Below, piece after piece: positions 24,580-33,039 of a stretch of DNA of 64,000 bases (the first letter of the stretch is position 1; each line of letters starts with the position of its first letter). The stretch spans positions 67,459 through 131,458 of the forward strand of contig DBYR01000002.1 in assembly GCA_002310215.1 (NCBI GenBank). The letters are read 5' to 3'. Origin of the DNA: Bacteroidales bacterium UBA1181 (lineage in GTDB: Bacteria > Bacteroidota > Bacteroidia > Bacteroidales > Paludibacteraceae). The notes under the pieces were generated by a model. The model searched no databases. It had not been told where the DNA came from and saw only the letters and a list, made by a program, of their open reading frames with translations. Position numbers and translations under genes: made by a program.

Positions 24580-25737
24580 TTATTTTAGTTTTGCGGATAG
24601 TTCTGCGGCGATGCGACGTGCTTCTTTGTCGCTCTCCACATAGACTTCGTAAGACGTCTGTTTGGTGAATGTGGCGGTTTGCATGGTCTTCTCGATGACG
24701 TCGGACATCTCGAGGAAGCCGATCTCCCCCTTGAGGAATTCAGCCACTGCCACCTCGTTGGCTGCGTTCAGGATGCAAGGCATGTTGCCGCCCTTGTCCA
24801 TCGCGTCGAAGGCGAAGGCGAGGTTGCGGAACACCTCCATGTCCGGTTTCTCGAAGGTGAGGTCCTTGCACTCGAAGAAGTCCAGCCGCTTGAAATCGTT
24901 CTTGAGACGGTTCGGGAACCCGAAGGCGTATTGGATAGGCAACTTCATGTCCGGCAGGCCCATCTGCGCCTTGACGGATCCATCCTGGAACTGCACCATG
25001 GAGTGGATGATCGATTGTGGGTGCACCACTGGCACGATCTGTTCAGGCTTCACGCTGAAGAGCCATTTCGCCTCGATGACCTCGAATCCCTTGTTCATCA
25101 TGGAGGCGGAGTCTATCGTGATCTTGGCGCCCATGCTCCAGTTCGGGTGCTTCAGGGCATCCTTGGCGGTGACGGTCTCTAAGAATTTCCTGTCCTTGCC
25201 TCTGAACGGACCACCCGAGGCAGTCAGTATGATGCGCTCGATCGGACTGGTTTCCCCCACCAAGCATTGGAAGATGGCGGAGTGCTCGGAGTCGACCGGC
25301 AGGATAGGGCATCTGTTCTTGATGGCGAGGTCGCACACTAATTCGCCCGCCACGACCATGGTCTCCTTGTTCGCCAAGGCAATGGTCTTCCCTGCTTTGA
25401 GGGCAGCAATGGTCGGTTGCAGACCCGAATATCCTACCATGGCGGTAAGGACAATGTCTACTGGTCCCATGGCGGCTACGTCCGCGATGGATTGTGTGCC
25501 GGCGAACACCTTGATGGGCAAGTCGGACAACGCCTCTTTCACACCCTGGTATTTCGCTTCGTTGGCGATGACCACCACTTCCGGCTTGAATTTTCTCGCC
25601 TGCTGGATGAGCAGTTCGTCGCTGTTGTTCGCCGTCAAGGCATAGACCTCAAAAAGGTCGGACTGCTCCTCGATGACCTCCAACGCTTGCGTGCCGATGG
25701 AGCCTGTGGAACCTAATACAGCTATCTGTTTCTTCAT
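24580..25737 (-). CDS. dxr: 1-deoxy-D-xylulose 5-phosphate reductoisomerase
   Basis: Dxr makes 2-C-methyl-D-erythritol 4-phosphate, the committed step of the non-mevalonate isoprenoid pathway. NADPH-binding GSTGSIGTQALEVI is at residues 9-22, the metal ligands lie in PVDSEHSAIFQCL, and the substrate loop is ILTASGGPFRG. Its 385 residues are typical. It is followed directly by rseP and preceded by an M23-like gene. Confidence 0.97.
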   Translation of the reverse strand: MKKQIAVLGSTGSIGTQALEVIEEQSDLFEVYALTANNSDELLIQQARKFKPEVVVIANEAKYQGVKEALSDLPIKVFAGTQSIADVAAMGPVDIVLTAMVGYSGLQPTIAALKAGKTIALANKETMVVAGELVCDLAIKNRCPILPVDSEHSAIFQCLVGETSPIERIILTASGGPFRGKDRKFLETVTAKDALKHPNWSMGAKITIDSASMMNKGFEVIEAKWLFSVKPEQIVPVVHPQSIIHSMVQFQDGSVKAQMGLPDMKLPIQYAFGFPNRLKNDFKRLDFFECKDLTFEKPDMEVFRNLAFAFDAMDKGGNMPCILNAANEVAVAEFLKGEIGFLEMSDVIEKTMQTATFTKQTSYEVYVESDKEARRIAAELSAKLK

Positions 25738-25753
25738 GATGAATATCCTTTCG

Positions 25754-26608
25754 TTAGAATGATATGTAAGTCAGCGGGTTCACTGCCACGCCATCCTTCC
25801 AGAGTTCGAACTCGAAGTAGGAGTCCATTCCGTCGCGGAAGGTGGTCAGGATCTCTCCCGCATGCACTTTCGTCCCTTTCTGTTTTATGAATGGTTGACG
25901 TGTTTTATAGACCGTTACGATGTTGTTGGCATGCTGGATGCAGAGCACGTACAGGTTGCGGAATGAGTAATCAGATGATATGACGATACCGTCCAGGACG
26001 GAGAGCACGCTGGAGTTTTGCACCGCCACGATGGTGGTGCCGTATACCCTTTTCCTGATGTTGAACGAGTCGAGCACGCGTCCCTTGGCAGGTGAACACA
26101 TCAGATAGGTCGTCTCAATCTCCTCAGGTGTGGATAGTATGGCGTTGATGTTCTCCAATTCCTTGGCTTCGAAGGAGTCCCGAAAAGCGTTCTCCTTCTC
26201 GGACGGTTCCAATGATATCTTGTCGGATGGAATGCTGCTCAGTACTTTGGAGGTGGAGGTGGAGTCCAACGACACCTTGCCGGACATGACCGCCCTGAGC
26301 CCTTCCATGTATTGAATTTGCAGATCCAGTTGTTCTGAGAGGGAGTCCACGACAAGTGCGTCGCGCATCAATTGACGTCTCAGGTTGATGTTCTCCGTGT
26401 ATCCCGGCAGGAATCCTCGGATAGGTGTTTTGATGATCAGGAAGGCGATGAGGAAGAAGTAGACGACGGCGATGAGAAAACCTGCTCCGACCACGGTGCC
26501 TTTGGAAAGGCGGATGTGGAATACCTCCTCCAACGTGTTCTCATTTAAGATGGAAATCTTATATTTGAAACGAATCTTCTTTAAGAAATTATCTAATTTA
26601 TTATCCAT
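25754..26608 (-). CDS. Membrane-anchored M23-like (LytM fold) protein, probably inactive
   Basis: The start at 26608 (MDNKLDNF) is chosen; a GTG at 26614 overlaps the upstream stop. The 284-residue protein has one membrane helix near residues 40-60 (VVGAGFLIAVVYFFLIAFLII), a coiled-coil-like stretch, and a C-terminal M23 beta fold (about 170-284). The M23 zinc motifs are lost: the usual HxxxD becomes YGTTIVAVQ and the final HxH is FEFELW. Such degenerate LytM proteins usually activate amidases or act as scaffolds in cell-wall assembly. Confidence 0.75.
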   Translation of the reverse strand: MDNKLDNFLKKIRFKYKISILNENTLEEVFHIRLSKGTVVGAGFLIAVVYFFLIAFLIIKTPIRGFLPGYTENINLRRQLMRDALVVDSLSEQLDLQIQYMEGLRAVMSGKVSLDSTSTSKVLSSIPSDKISLEPSEKENAFRDSFEAKELENINAILSTPEEIETTYLMCSPAKGRVLDSFNIRKRVYGTTIVAVQNSSVLSVLDGIVISSDYSFRNLYVLCIQHANNIVTVYKTRQPFIKQKGTKVHAGEILTTFRDGMDSYFEFELWKDGVAVNPLTYISF

Positions 26609-26610
26609 AA

Positions 26611-27366
26611 TCACAATCCTCTTCTTCTAAATTCTGAACATACAATGCCTGTTGCCATGGCCACGTTGAGGGACTCCGAAGTGGTTCTTTCCGCCGGATA
26701 ACTAGGAATGAATAACCTTCTTCGAATGAGTTTGGACATTCTCTCCGAGATGCCCTTCCCCTCGTTCCCCATCACGACGATTCCGTTGGATGTGAGTTCC
26801 TGCCCGTAAATGTTTTCCCCGTCGAGGAATGTGCCGTAGATAGGAGTCTCCTCGTTCTCTTGTAGAAACCTCTCCAAATCCGTGTAGTGGACCCTCACTC
26901 TGGCGATGGCGCCCATTGTCGCTTGAACTACCTTTGGGTTGTATAGGTCCGCCGTATCCATGGAGCAGACGATATCTTCGATGCCGAACCAGTCCGCCAC
27001 GCGTAGGATGGTGCCTAAGTTGCCGGGGTCTTGTATGGTGTCCAACGCCAAGGTGAGTTGTTGGGCAATCCTTCTCTTGTCGATGGCGTGGCGAGGTTTC
27101 TCGAAGACCGCCAAAGCGGGAGGAGGGGATTGTAGTAGCGATGCCTTGGAGATCTCCTCCTTTTCTGCGAGGATGAGTTCCTCCGCCGTCGCATGGGGAT
27201 GTTTCTGGTGGAATGCTTCTGTGCAGACCAAAGTGCGGCAATGGAAGGTGGGGAGCAGGTCGGACACTATTTTTTCCCCTTCGGCGAGGAAGAGCCCCGA
27301 TTCATCCCTCTCTTTCTTCTTCGATAGGGAAGCGATTGCCCGTATTTTGTTCTTGCTCAGTGCCAT
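26611..27366 (-). CDS. TrmH/SpoU-family RNA 2'-O-methyltransferase
   Basis: This SPOUT methyltransferase uses SAM to methylate ribose in rRNA or tRNA. The three SpoU motifs are present: DTIQDPGNLGTILRVADW, VVMGNEGKGIS and SYPAERTTSESLNVAMAT. The N-terminal substrate-binding region (LSKKKERDESGLFLAEGEK) resembles RlmB/TsnR-like members. The 251 residues are a usual length. Its exact target base cannot be told from sequence. It lies between the FKBP lipoproteins and the M23-like gene, with gaps of 10 bases or fewer. Confidence 0.92.
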   Translation of the reverse strand: MALSKNKIRAIASLSKKKERDESGLFLAEGEKIVSDLLPTFHCRTLVCTEAFHQKHPHATAEELILAEKEEISKASLLQSPPPALAVFEKPRHAIDKRRIAQQLTLALDTIQDPGNLGTILRVADWFGIEDIVCSMDTADLYNPKVVQATMGAIARVRVHYTDLERFLQENEETPIYGTFLDGENIYGQELTSNGIVVMGNEGKGISERMSKLIRRRLFIPSYPAERTTSESLNVAMATGIVCSEFRRRGL

Positions 27367-27376
27367 TCCTATCCTG

Positions 27377-27979
27377 TTATTCCAAACCTACCAACTCGAT
27401 TTCGTAATACATTGTGCGGTATTCGTTCTCATCAGAGGTCGCATGTCCTTTGATGGTGATGTTGTCCGAGTTGCCGATGTCGAAAGGAATGATCACTTTG
27501 CATTTCCCTCCCACACGGAGGTTCTTCACCGCTTGCTGAAAACCTGGCCCGAATGTTAGCCCCGAAGCATCCGTTTTGATTTTGAAGCTTTGTGGGTCCG
27601 GTGCGTATTGGGAGGTGCAGTTGTATATCATGTTGCCTTTCATGTCGTAACCCACATAACGTACGTATGCGGTCCAGTTGTTCTGCGGAAGTACGTCCCC
27701 TTCGCCTTTCTTTATCTGGTGGTAGTACAATCCTTTGGTTTTCCCTGAGGCGTAGAGGTAATAGATTTCATTCCCGGAATTGTTCAGCCATTCCCCGTCG
27801 GTTTCCGGCATACTGCCGACTACGGAGATATGCTTGGTGCTAATGAATTTCTCGATTGCCTCTTCCTCTTCCTCTTGGTAATCCGCATAGGTGATCGTGT
27901 CTCCACACCCTGACAGCGTAGTTAGAATTGCGGTGGACAGGGAAACGAATGCGAACTTTAGATGATTGATTGGGGTCAT
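27377..27979 (-). CDS. FKBP-like lipoprotein (DUF4827 type)
   Basis: A lipoprotein signal ends in LSGC, with C24 as the lipidation site. The mature part starts like Bacteroidetes DUF4827 proteins (TYADYQEEEEEAIEKFI) and continues as an FKBP-type fold with YYHQIKKGEGD and FGPGFQQAVKNLRVGGKCKVIIP. It is 200 residues and probably sits in the periplasm on a membrane. FKBP active-site residues are poorly kept, so catalytic prolyl isomerase activity is uncertain. It is paired with a second FKBP lipoprotein encoded 12 bases upstream. Confidence 0.82.
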   Translation of the reverse strand: MTPINHLKFAFVSLSTAILTTLSGCGDTITYADYQEEEEEAIEKFISTKHISVVGSMPETDGEWLNNSGNEIYYLYASGKTKGLYYHQIKKGEGDVLPQNNWTAYVRYVGYDMKGNMIYNCTSQYAPDPQSFKIKTDASGLTFGPGFQQAVKNLRVGGKCKVIIPFDIGNSDNITIKGHATSDENEYRTMYYEIELVGLE

Positions 27980-27991
27980 TTTATTGTTTTA

Positions 27992-28546
27992 TTACTTGGT
28001 TAATACTTGTTTGTCGGCCTTCTCGACCTCTATGACGGAGAGCTTCATGAAGAGGGGTGTCCAGCTGTTGATACATCTGCCTTTCCCGACAACTCCGTAT
28101 CCTAACATGGCGGGTACGATGAACTCTCCTTGTCCGGAAACCCGTAGCAGGGTGACGGCTTCCCGTACTCCCTTCTCGATGTCCGAATGTCCTATGGTGA
28201 TGGTCTTGACCACGTCTGTCAGATTCTCGCAGGGCTCGCCACCCAATGGGGCTATCGTGTATTGGAACGTCACCTTGTCATTTTCGACGATGGAGTCTCC
28301 TTCTCCCTTCTTGATGATATGGTAGCGGAGACCTGAAATGCGTCTGCCCATCTCCATCTTCGTTGAGTCGATGTAATGGTTGATCTCCTGTTCCTCCAAT
28401 TCGACGAACTGCTTGTTCATCTCCATGAAATCCTCTTTGAGGTCCTCTTGTGTGCTCTTGTTGACGGGTATTTGAACCTGCTCCTTCCCGCAAGCGACGA
28501 GGGCGATGAGTAGTAAGGCGTATATGTGGGGAATGAACCTATCCAT
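27992..28546 (-). CDS. FKBP-type peptidyl-prolyl isomerase lipoprotein (GldI-like)
   Basis: A short signal peptide ends at LVAC with lipidation at C19. The FKBP domain covers about 70-180: LRYHIIKKGEGDSI, VTFQYTIAPLGGEP, and AVTLLRVSGQGEFIVPAMLGYGV, the canonical region. It resembles gliding-protein GldI and related folding lipoproteins found across Bacteroidetes including non-gliders. It probably assists folding of exported proteins. Its first 8 bases overlap the end of the DHH gene, so the two are translationally coupled. Confidence 0.88.
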   Translation of the reverse strand: MDRFIPHIYALLLIALVACGKEQVQIPVNKSTQEDLKEDFMEMNKQFVELEEQEINHYIDSTKMEMGRRISGLRYHIIKKGEGDSIVENDKVTFQYTIAPLGGEPCENLTDVVKTITIGHSDIEKGVREAVTLLRVSGQGEFIVPAMLGYGVVGKGRCINSWTPLFMKLSVIEVEKADKQVLTK

Positions 28547-29591
28547 TGGTGCGCCTCTTTAGTTCTGCCATTATTTCCTCCTGCATGGAAGGCAGCGCCT
28601 CCTCGAACTTGGCGATGGTCTCCTGCATGGTCTGGTAGGACTCTCCGCCAGATGCGTTCTTGTGTCCGCCACCGTTGAAGTGCTTGGCGGCGAATTCATT
28701 GACCGCCACATCCCCCTGCGAACGGAACGAGCATTTTATCTTGCCTCCCTCCTCCTTGAAGAACGTGGAGAATATCACGCCTTTGATGGAGAGCGGCATG
28801 TTGACGAACCCCTCCGTGTCTCCTTTCTTGAAGTTGTACTTGGAGAGTTCCTCGTTGGTGAGCGAAATCATCGCTGCGCCATATTCGGGGTATATCTTCA
28901 TTTTCTCATAGAGCATGTAACCCATCAGACGGTACCTGCTTTCCGAGTAGTTGTTGTACACTTTGTCGTAGATGGCATCCTTGTCGATCCCCTTCTTGAT
29001 GAGCTCGGAGATGATGATGTAGACCTCCGAATTGTTGGAGTTGTAGGTGAAACCTCCTGTGTCGGTCATCATGCCGGTGTAGATGCACTCGGCGCACTCC
29101 TTTGTCATCTCGGTGAAGTATCCCATCCTGCAGATGAGGCGGAACACCATCTCCGATGTGGAGGCGAACTGCGGATAGGAGATGGTCACGTCGGCGAAGT
29201 TGCCCGGACCCAAATGATGGTCGAGCATCAATTTCTTCGCTGCGGAATCGGCTACGCTGATCGCCACGTTCTCGATGCGTTTCAGCACGTTGAAGTCCAA
29301 TGCGCAGATCAGGTCCGCTTTCTCTATCAGAGCTTCCGCCATGTTCCTTTTTTTCTCATGAACGATGATGTCCGATGCGCCGGACATCCATTTCAGGAAT
29401 CCCGGTAGATCATTGGGCACGACCACGTAGGCTTCCTTCCCGATGGTCTTCAGGAAGTTGCACAAGGCCAATGAAGACCCTATCGCATCACCGTCTGGGG
29501 AGACATGCGTCACGATGACTATGTTCTCGGCGTTCTCAATCAGTGATTTCGCCTCTTGGATTAAGTCTTCATCAATAATTTTCGTAATCAT
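28539..29591 (-). CDS. DHH-family phosphoesterase (NrnA-like)
   Basis: This is a manganese phosphoesterase of the NrnA type, which degrades nanoRNAs and in some species pAp or cyclic dinucleotide products. Motifs are THVSPDGDAIGSSL (motif I), ALDFN, LMLDHHLG (the DHH motif) and the DHHA1 glycine motif FNGGGHKNASGG near the end. A start at 29591 (MITKIIDEDL) gives 350 residues and is preferred to 29639, whose extra 16 residues are not conserved-looking. It heads the minus-strand run that continues through the FKBP genes to rseP. Confidence 0.92.
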   Translation of the reverse strand: MITKIIDEDLIQEAKSLIENAENIVIVTHVSPDGDAIGSSLALCNFLKTIGKEAYVVVPNDLPGFLKWMSGASDIIVHEKKRNMAEALIEKADLICALDFNVLKRIENVAISVADSAAKKLMLDHHLGPGNFADVTISYPQFASTSEMVFRLICRMGYFTEMTKECAECIYTGMMTDTGGFTYNSNNSEVYIIISELIKKGIDKDAIYDKVYNNYSESRYRLMGYMLYEKMKIYPEYGAAMISLTNEELSKYNFKKGDTEGFVNMPLSIKGVIFSTFFKEEGGKIKCSFRSQGDVAVNEFAAKHFNGGGHKNASGGESYQTMQETIAKFEEALPSMQEEIMAELKRRTNG

Positions 29592-29741
29592 AAACCTCTT
29601 CGTTAAAGACGTCGCTAAATTACAAAAAAAGTTTGGCATTTCCCTTATAACGTGGGGACGATTGATTTCTTGTGCGCAGGATTTTATTTCTATTCCGCAC
29701 TTTTCCTTCTTTTTGTCCGCAAGTCGCTGGCGATCAGTTGC

Positions 29742-31310
29742 CTATATTTGCCCTACAACCTTTATGACGAGGAGGTGGCAACTGTATGTGAGCAGGATGG
29801 AGAGCAAGATGCTGATGCGTCGGAACGATTGCTCTTGCACGACGGCGAGTAGGGAACCGAGTAGGGCATACAACAACAGAACGTCTATGCCACCGAACGC
29901 TATGCCGCTCACATTGGAGTGGGGAAGTCCTTCCAACCATCGTATGCTGCTGTTCATGCCTTTGATGAGCCCCGACAGCAGACTGCCTATGACGTTGGAT
30001 ATGACGGGGAATGATGTGGCCATGAGCAGCAGGGAACAACCGTAAATGAGGAGCGTGGCGGCGGGTATGACGATAAGCCCCGAGAGCCAGAAACAGTTGC
30101 TGAATTGGTGAAAATGGTAGAGCATGATGGGCATGGTGCCGAGCTGGGCGGCTATGGAGACGGAGGTGAGCGACCATGCTTTGTCGAGTATGAAGTTGCT
30201 GATTTTTAAGCTTTTGTAAATCCTCTCGTGAAGCAATAGGATGGCGAACACGGCGGCGTAGCTGAGCTGAAACCCTACGTCGTTCAGATATCTCGGCTCG
30301 TATAGCAGCATGAGGAATGCGGAGGCGAATACGATGTTGAGGCTCGGTGATTTCCTGCGCATCATTTCGCCGATTGAGACGAGCGAGAACATGACGGAGG
30401 CGCGCACCACCGAGGCGGATAACCCTGCCACGAAGGCGTAGCTCCATAGACCGGTCAGGGCGAGGATGACGCGTATCGGCTTGAACCGATTCCCCCTGAA
30501 TAGTTGTTGTAGGAGGGCGATGATGACAAGGTAGATGATGCCGACGTGTAATCCGCTGACGGCAAGCACATGACTGGCTCCCGTGGCCGAATAGCTTCTT
30601 TTCAGTTCTTTGTCAAGCATGCTTTTGTCTCCTAATGTCAGTGCGGATGCGATGGCGAGTTCCTCTCCCTGCAATCCGTTCGCTTGGTATTTTTCTTCTG
30701 CCCACCGCCGTGCCTTCCCCGCCTTCCCCCTTAGGCTTTGCCGCTCCTCATGACCGACTGTCCTCCATCTCCCTTCGGGGATGTGGAAACTGCCGGAATA
30801 GCCTTTCTGCCGGAGGTGTTTGTCGTATTCGGATGGTTCTCCTTCCTTCTTCGTGAGACGGGTGGGGAAAATCAGTATGTCCCCGTCTCGTAGCTGCTCG
30901 CTTGCGGAGTCTTGCGCGATGTAAGCCATGACCCGGGTCCCTTCCGGAATGCCTTGCCCGAACAGGAGCAGGCTGGCTCCGTAAGTGGATTTCTTTTTTT
31001 GGGGAGCCCCCTCTATCTCTCCAATCACATAGGGTGTCTCTTCCTCGTCCGCCTCCCAAAATGTGGGGGCTGTCTCCTGTGTGCGGGTGGCTCCCGCCAC
31101 GAAGAGTAGGAGGAAAAGCACGGTGCCCGGCAACCAACGTAGTTTGTATTGCAACCTGTTGGGAATGAGGAGACATCCGAGCAGGGGCAGTGCGAAGGGG
31201 AAGGGTAGCCACCATGGGAAATGAATGGTTGGGCAGAGTAGTCCGAAAAGGATCCCCGCGATGAGGAAGAGGCAAATGCGTAGGAAGGGCAAACGGTATA
31301 TTGTTTCCAT
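29742..31310 (-). CDS. ComEC/Rec2-family DNA uptake channel, lacking the metallo-beta-lactamase domain
   Basis: This is a polytopic inner-membrane protein that moves single-stranded DNA into the cell in transformation. From the ATG at 31310 it has 522 residues: N-terminal membrane segments with a DUF4131-like OB region (about 25-180), then the ComEC core with ATGASHVLAVSGLHVGIIY and a run of helices. The C-terminal metallo-beta-lactamase domain of the long form is absent; the protein ends in a hydrophobic helix (ISILLSILLTYSCHLLVIKV), which is common in Bacteroidetes. It stands alone. Confidence 0.9.
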   Translation of the reverse strand: METIYRLPFLRICLFLIAGILFGLLCPTIHFPWWLPFPFALPLLGCLLIPNRLQYKLRWLPGTVLFLLLFVAGATRTQETAPTFWEADEEETPYVIGEIEGAPQKKKSTYGASLLLFGQGIPEGTRVMAYIAQDSASEQLRDGDILIFPTRLTKKEGEPSEYDKHLRQKGYSGSFHIPEGRWRTVGHEERQSLRGKAGKARRWAEEKYQANGLQGEELAIASALTLGDKSMLDKELKRSYSATGASHVLAVSGLHVGIIYLVIIALLQQLFRGNRFKPIRVILALTGLWSYAFVAGLSASVVRASVMFSLVSIGEMMRRKSPSLNIVFASAFLMLLYEPRYLNDVGFQLSYAAVFAILLLHERIYKSLKISNFILDKAWSLTSVSIAAQLGTMPIMLYHFHQFSNCFWLSGLIVIPAATLLIYGCSLLLMATSFPVISNVIGSLLSGLIKGMNSSIRWLEGLPHSNVSGIAFGGIDVLLLYALLGSLLAVVQEQSFRRISILLSILLTYSCHLLVIKVVGQI

Positions 31311-31330
31311 GGGCAAATAAAAAAACAGGT

Positions 31331-31370
31331 TAGAAAAAAGAGCGCCGCAAAGAATTATTCCCTTGCGGCG
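31331..31370 (-). terminator. Rho-independent terminator of rpe
   Basis: CGCCGCAA (31343-31350) pairs with TTGCGGCG (31363-31370). On the minus strand the stem is followed by CTCTTTTTTC. It lies just past the rpe stop. Confidence 0.9.
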
Positions 31371-31377
31371 TGGATTG

Positions 31378-32028
31378 TTATAGCGCTTTCAGCTTGGCGA
31401 TCGTCTCGGTCGGATTCTCCGCACTGAATACGAAACTGCCAGCCACGAGCACGTCCGCACCAGCCTTAATCAGTCTGGCACCAGTATCATAGTTGACGCC
31501 TCCGTCAATCTCAATCAATGCGTTTGAGTTGCGTTTGAGGATCAGTTCTTTCAGACGTTGTGTCTTGTCGATGGTGTTCTCGATGAACTTCTGTCCGCCG
31601 AAGCCTGGATTGACCGACATCAGCATCGCTACGTCCACGTCGGTGATGATCTCCTCGAGAACCGACACGGGTGTGTGCGGATTGAGTGTCACGCCCGCCT
31701 TCATGCCCAAGGATTTGATGCGCTGGATGGATCGGTGGAGGTGGGTGCAGGCCTCGTAGTGCACGTTCAGGACTTCCGCCCCTAACCGGTGGAACTCGTC
31801 GATGAATTTGTCGGGTTCTACGATCATCAGGTGCACATCCAATGGCTTCTTCGCATACTTTTGGATGGCTGCGGTGACTGGCATCCCGAAGGAGATGTTC
31901 GGTACGAACACGCCGTCCATCACGTCGAGGTGGAACCAATCCGCCTGGCTTTGGTTCACCATCTCCACGTCTGCGCGCAGGTTGGCGAAATCGGCCGAGA
32001 GTACTGATGGTGCGATTAAATGACTCAT
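31378..32028 (-). CDS. rpe: Ribulose-phosphate 3-epimerase
   Basis: Rpe interconverts ribulose 5-phosphate and xylulose 5-phosphate in the pentose phosphate pathway. Motifs: IAPSVLSADFANL at the start, FHLDVMDGVFVPNISFG, VHLMIVEPDKFI, MSVNPGFGGQKFIE and IEIDGGVNYDTG. The start at 32028 (MSHLIAPS) gives the normal 216 residues; the frame extends 75 bases upstream but without family similarity. A single gene with its own terminator. Confidence 0.97.
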   Translation of the reverse strand: MSHLIAPSVLSADFANLRADVEMVNQSQADWFHLDVMDGVFVPNISFGMPVTAAIQKYAKKPLDVHLMIVEPDKFIDEFHRLGAEVLNVHYEACTHLHRSIQRIKSLGMKAGVTLNPHTPVSVLEEIITDVDVAMLMSVNPGFGGQKFIENTIDKTQRLKELILKRNSNALIEIDGGVNYDTGARLIKAGADVLVAGSFVFSAENPTETIAKLKAL

Positions 32029-32110
32029 GTCGTGCAAGGGTTGTTTCGGAGGAATTGGGTAGAACGACGGGTCTTGGAAGCCCCATCGTCTTCCGTCCCC
32101 CATGGATTAA

Positions 32111-32142
32111 ACAAAAAAAGGAAGTAACTTACGCCACTTCCT
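32111..32142 (-). terminator. Terminator of tRNA-Pro
   Basis: AGGAAGT (32119-32125) pairs with ACTTCCT (32136-32142), followed on the minus strand by seven T residues. It lies 8 bases past the 3' end of the tRNA. Confidence 0.8.
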
Positions 32143-32150
32143 CGCATCAG

Positions 32151-32225
32151 TCGAGGTGAAGGGATTCGAACCCCCGACCCTCTGGTCCCAAACCAGATGC
32201 GCTAACCGGACTGCGCTACACCTCG
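32151..32225 (-). tRNA. tRNA-Pro (UGG anticodon)
   Basis: The minus strand folds as a cloverleaf. The acceptor stem is CGAGGTG with CACCTCG plus discriminator A, and the anticodon stem-loop is CTGGTTTGGGACCAG with anticodon TGG. The T loop is GGGTTCGAATC. The length is 75 bases and CCA is not encoded. It lies between rpe and the DUF1294 gene and has its own terminator. Confidence 0.95.
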
Positions 32226-32326
32226 TTCTCAAATGCGGTGCAAATGTACTACCTTTTCGTGTATCTGCAAACTTTTTCGCCTACTTTTTTCTCTGTAAAC
32301 GAACATTTTTTCTTCGCCATTGAATA

Positions 32327-32608
32327 TCAATGGCTTATTTTTAGGCAAAGGTAGACGACCAGGGCGATTTGCGCAAGCAGGATGGCGGGTACGCCGAGGA
32401 AAAATTTCTTGTGGAGGGTTTTGTGCCGGAGGGTGTACATGGCGATGAGCGCACCGATGGAACCTCCGATGGCTGCGAGGAGGAGCAGGGTTTTCTCGGG
32501 TATGCGTCTTGCGTTGGGCTTTTTCGCAAGGCGTTTGTCCCGCGCATAGGCGATGAAGGTGATGATGTTAATCGCCATGAAATAGATGAGCAGTATCTTC
32601 AAGTCCAT
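32327..32608 (-). CDS. DUF1294 small membrane protein
   Basis: This is a 93-residue protein with two or three hydrophobic helices: ILLIYFMAINIITFIAY at the N terminus, LLLLAAIGGSIGALIAMY, and VPAILLAQIALVVYLCLKI. The signature DKRLAKKPNARRIPEKTL and the RHKTLHKKFFLGVP segment match DUF1294. Function unknown; it is sometimes fused to cold-shock domains in other bacteria. The start at 32608 fits the family; an in-frame ATG 39 bases upstream lies inside the rpoZ terminator. Confidence 0.9.
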   Translation of the reverse strand: MDLKILLIYFMAINIITFIAYARDKRLAKKPNARRIPEKTLLLLAAIGGSIGALIAMYTLRHKTLHKKFFLGVPAILLAQIALVVYLCLKISH

Positions 32609-32621
32609 TTTTTTTCTGGAA

Positions 32622-32654
32622 ATAAAAAGGGGTATGCCAAATGACATGCCCCTT
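32622..32654 (-). terminator. Terminator of the bamD-rpoZ operon
   Basis: AAGGGGTATG (32627-32636) pairs with CATGCCCCTT (32645-32654) with one T-G wobble. On the minus strand a T run (TTTTTATT) follows. Confidence 0.85.
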
Positions 32655-32691
32655 TGTGGTGTTTCGCTCCCAAAGAAAGGAAGCGTGTTTC

Positions 32692-33024
32692 TTAATATTT
32701 CATCTTGTCTTTGGAAGGGTTCTTCCAGAAGATTTTGCCGTCTACGTACTCTTGTGCCGCGATCAAGGTTGGCTTAGGCAATTTCTCGTAGAAACGGGAG
32801 ATTTCGATTTGCTCACGGTTCTCGAACACTTCCTCCAAGTTGTCGTTGAACGATGCGAATTCCTGTAATTTTTTGTCCAATTCCGATTTCATCTCCACGG
32901 CGATTTGGTTGGCACGGCGGGCGATGATGTTCACCGTCTCATAGACGTTACCCGTGTCGGCGCAAAGTTGGTTCATGTCACGGGTGATGGTGTTTGTCGG
33001 AGCTGTTACTTTCTTGTAGTCCAT
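32692..33024 (-). CDS. rpoZ: RNA polymerase omega subunit, Bacteroidetes type
   Basis: This 110-residue protein matches the diverged omega subunit of Bacteroidetes. Its core VYETVNIIARRANQIAVEMKSEL corresponds to the omega helix that clamps the beta-prime C terminus, and the later KLPKPTLIAAQEYVDGKI region is typical of the phylum. It follows bamD by 15 bases; the bamD-rpoZ pairing is common in Bacteroidales. A strong terminator follows. Confidence 0.9.
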   Translation of the reverse strand: MDYKKVTAPTNTITRDMNQLCADTGNVYETVNIIARRANQIAVEMKSELDKKLQEFASFNDNLEEVFENREQIEISRFYEKLPKPTLIAAQEYVDGKIFWKNPSKDKMKY

Positions 33025-33039
33025 GATTTATATATGTTT

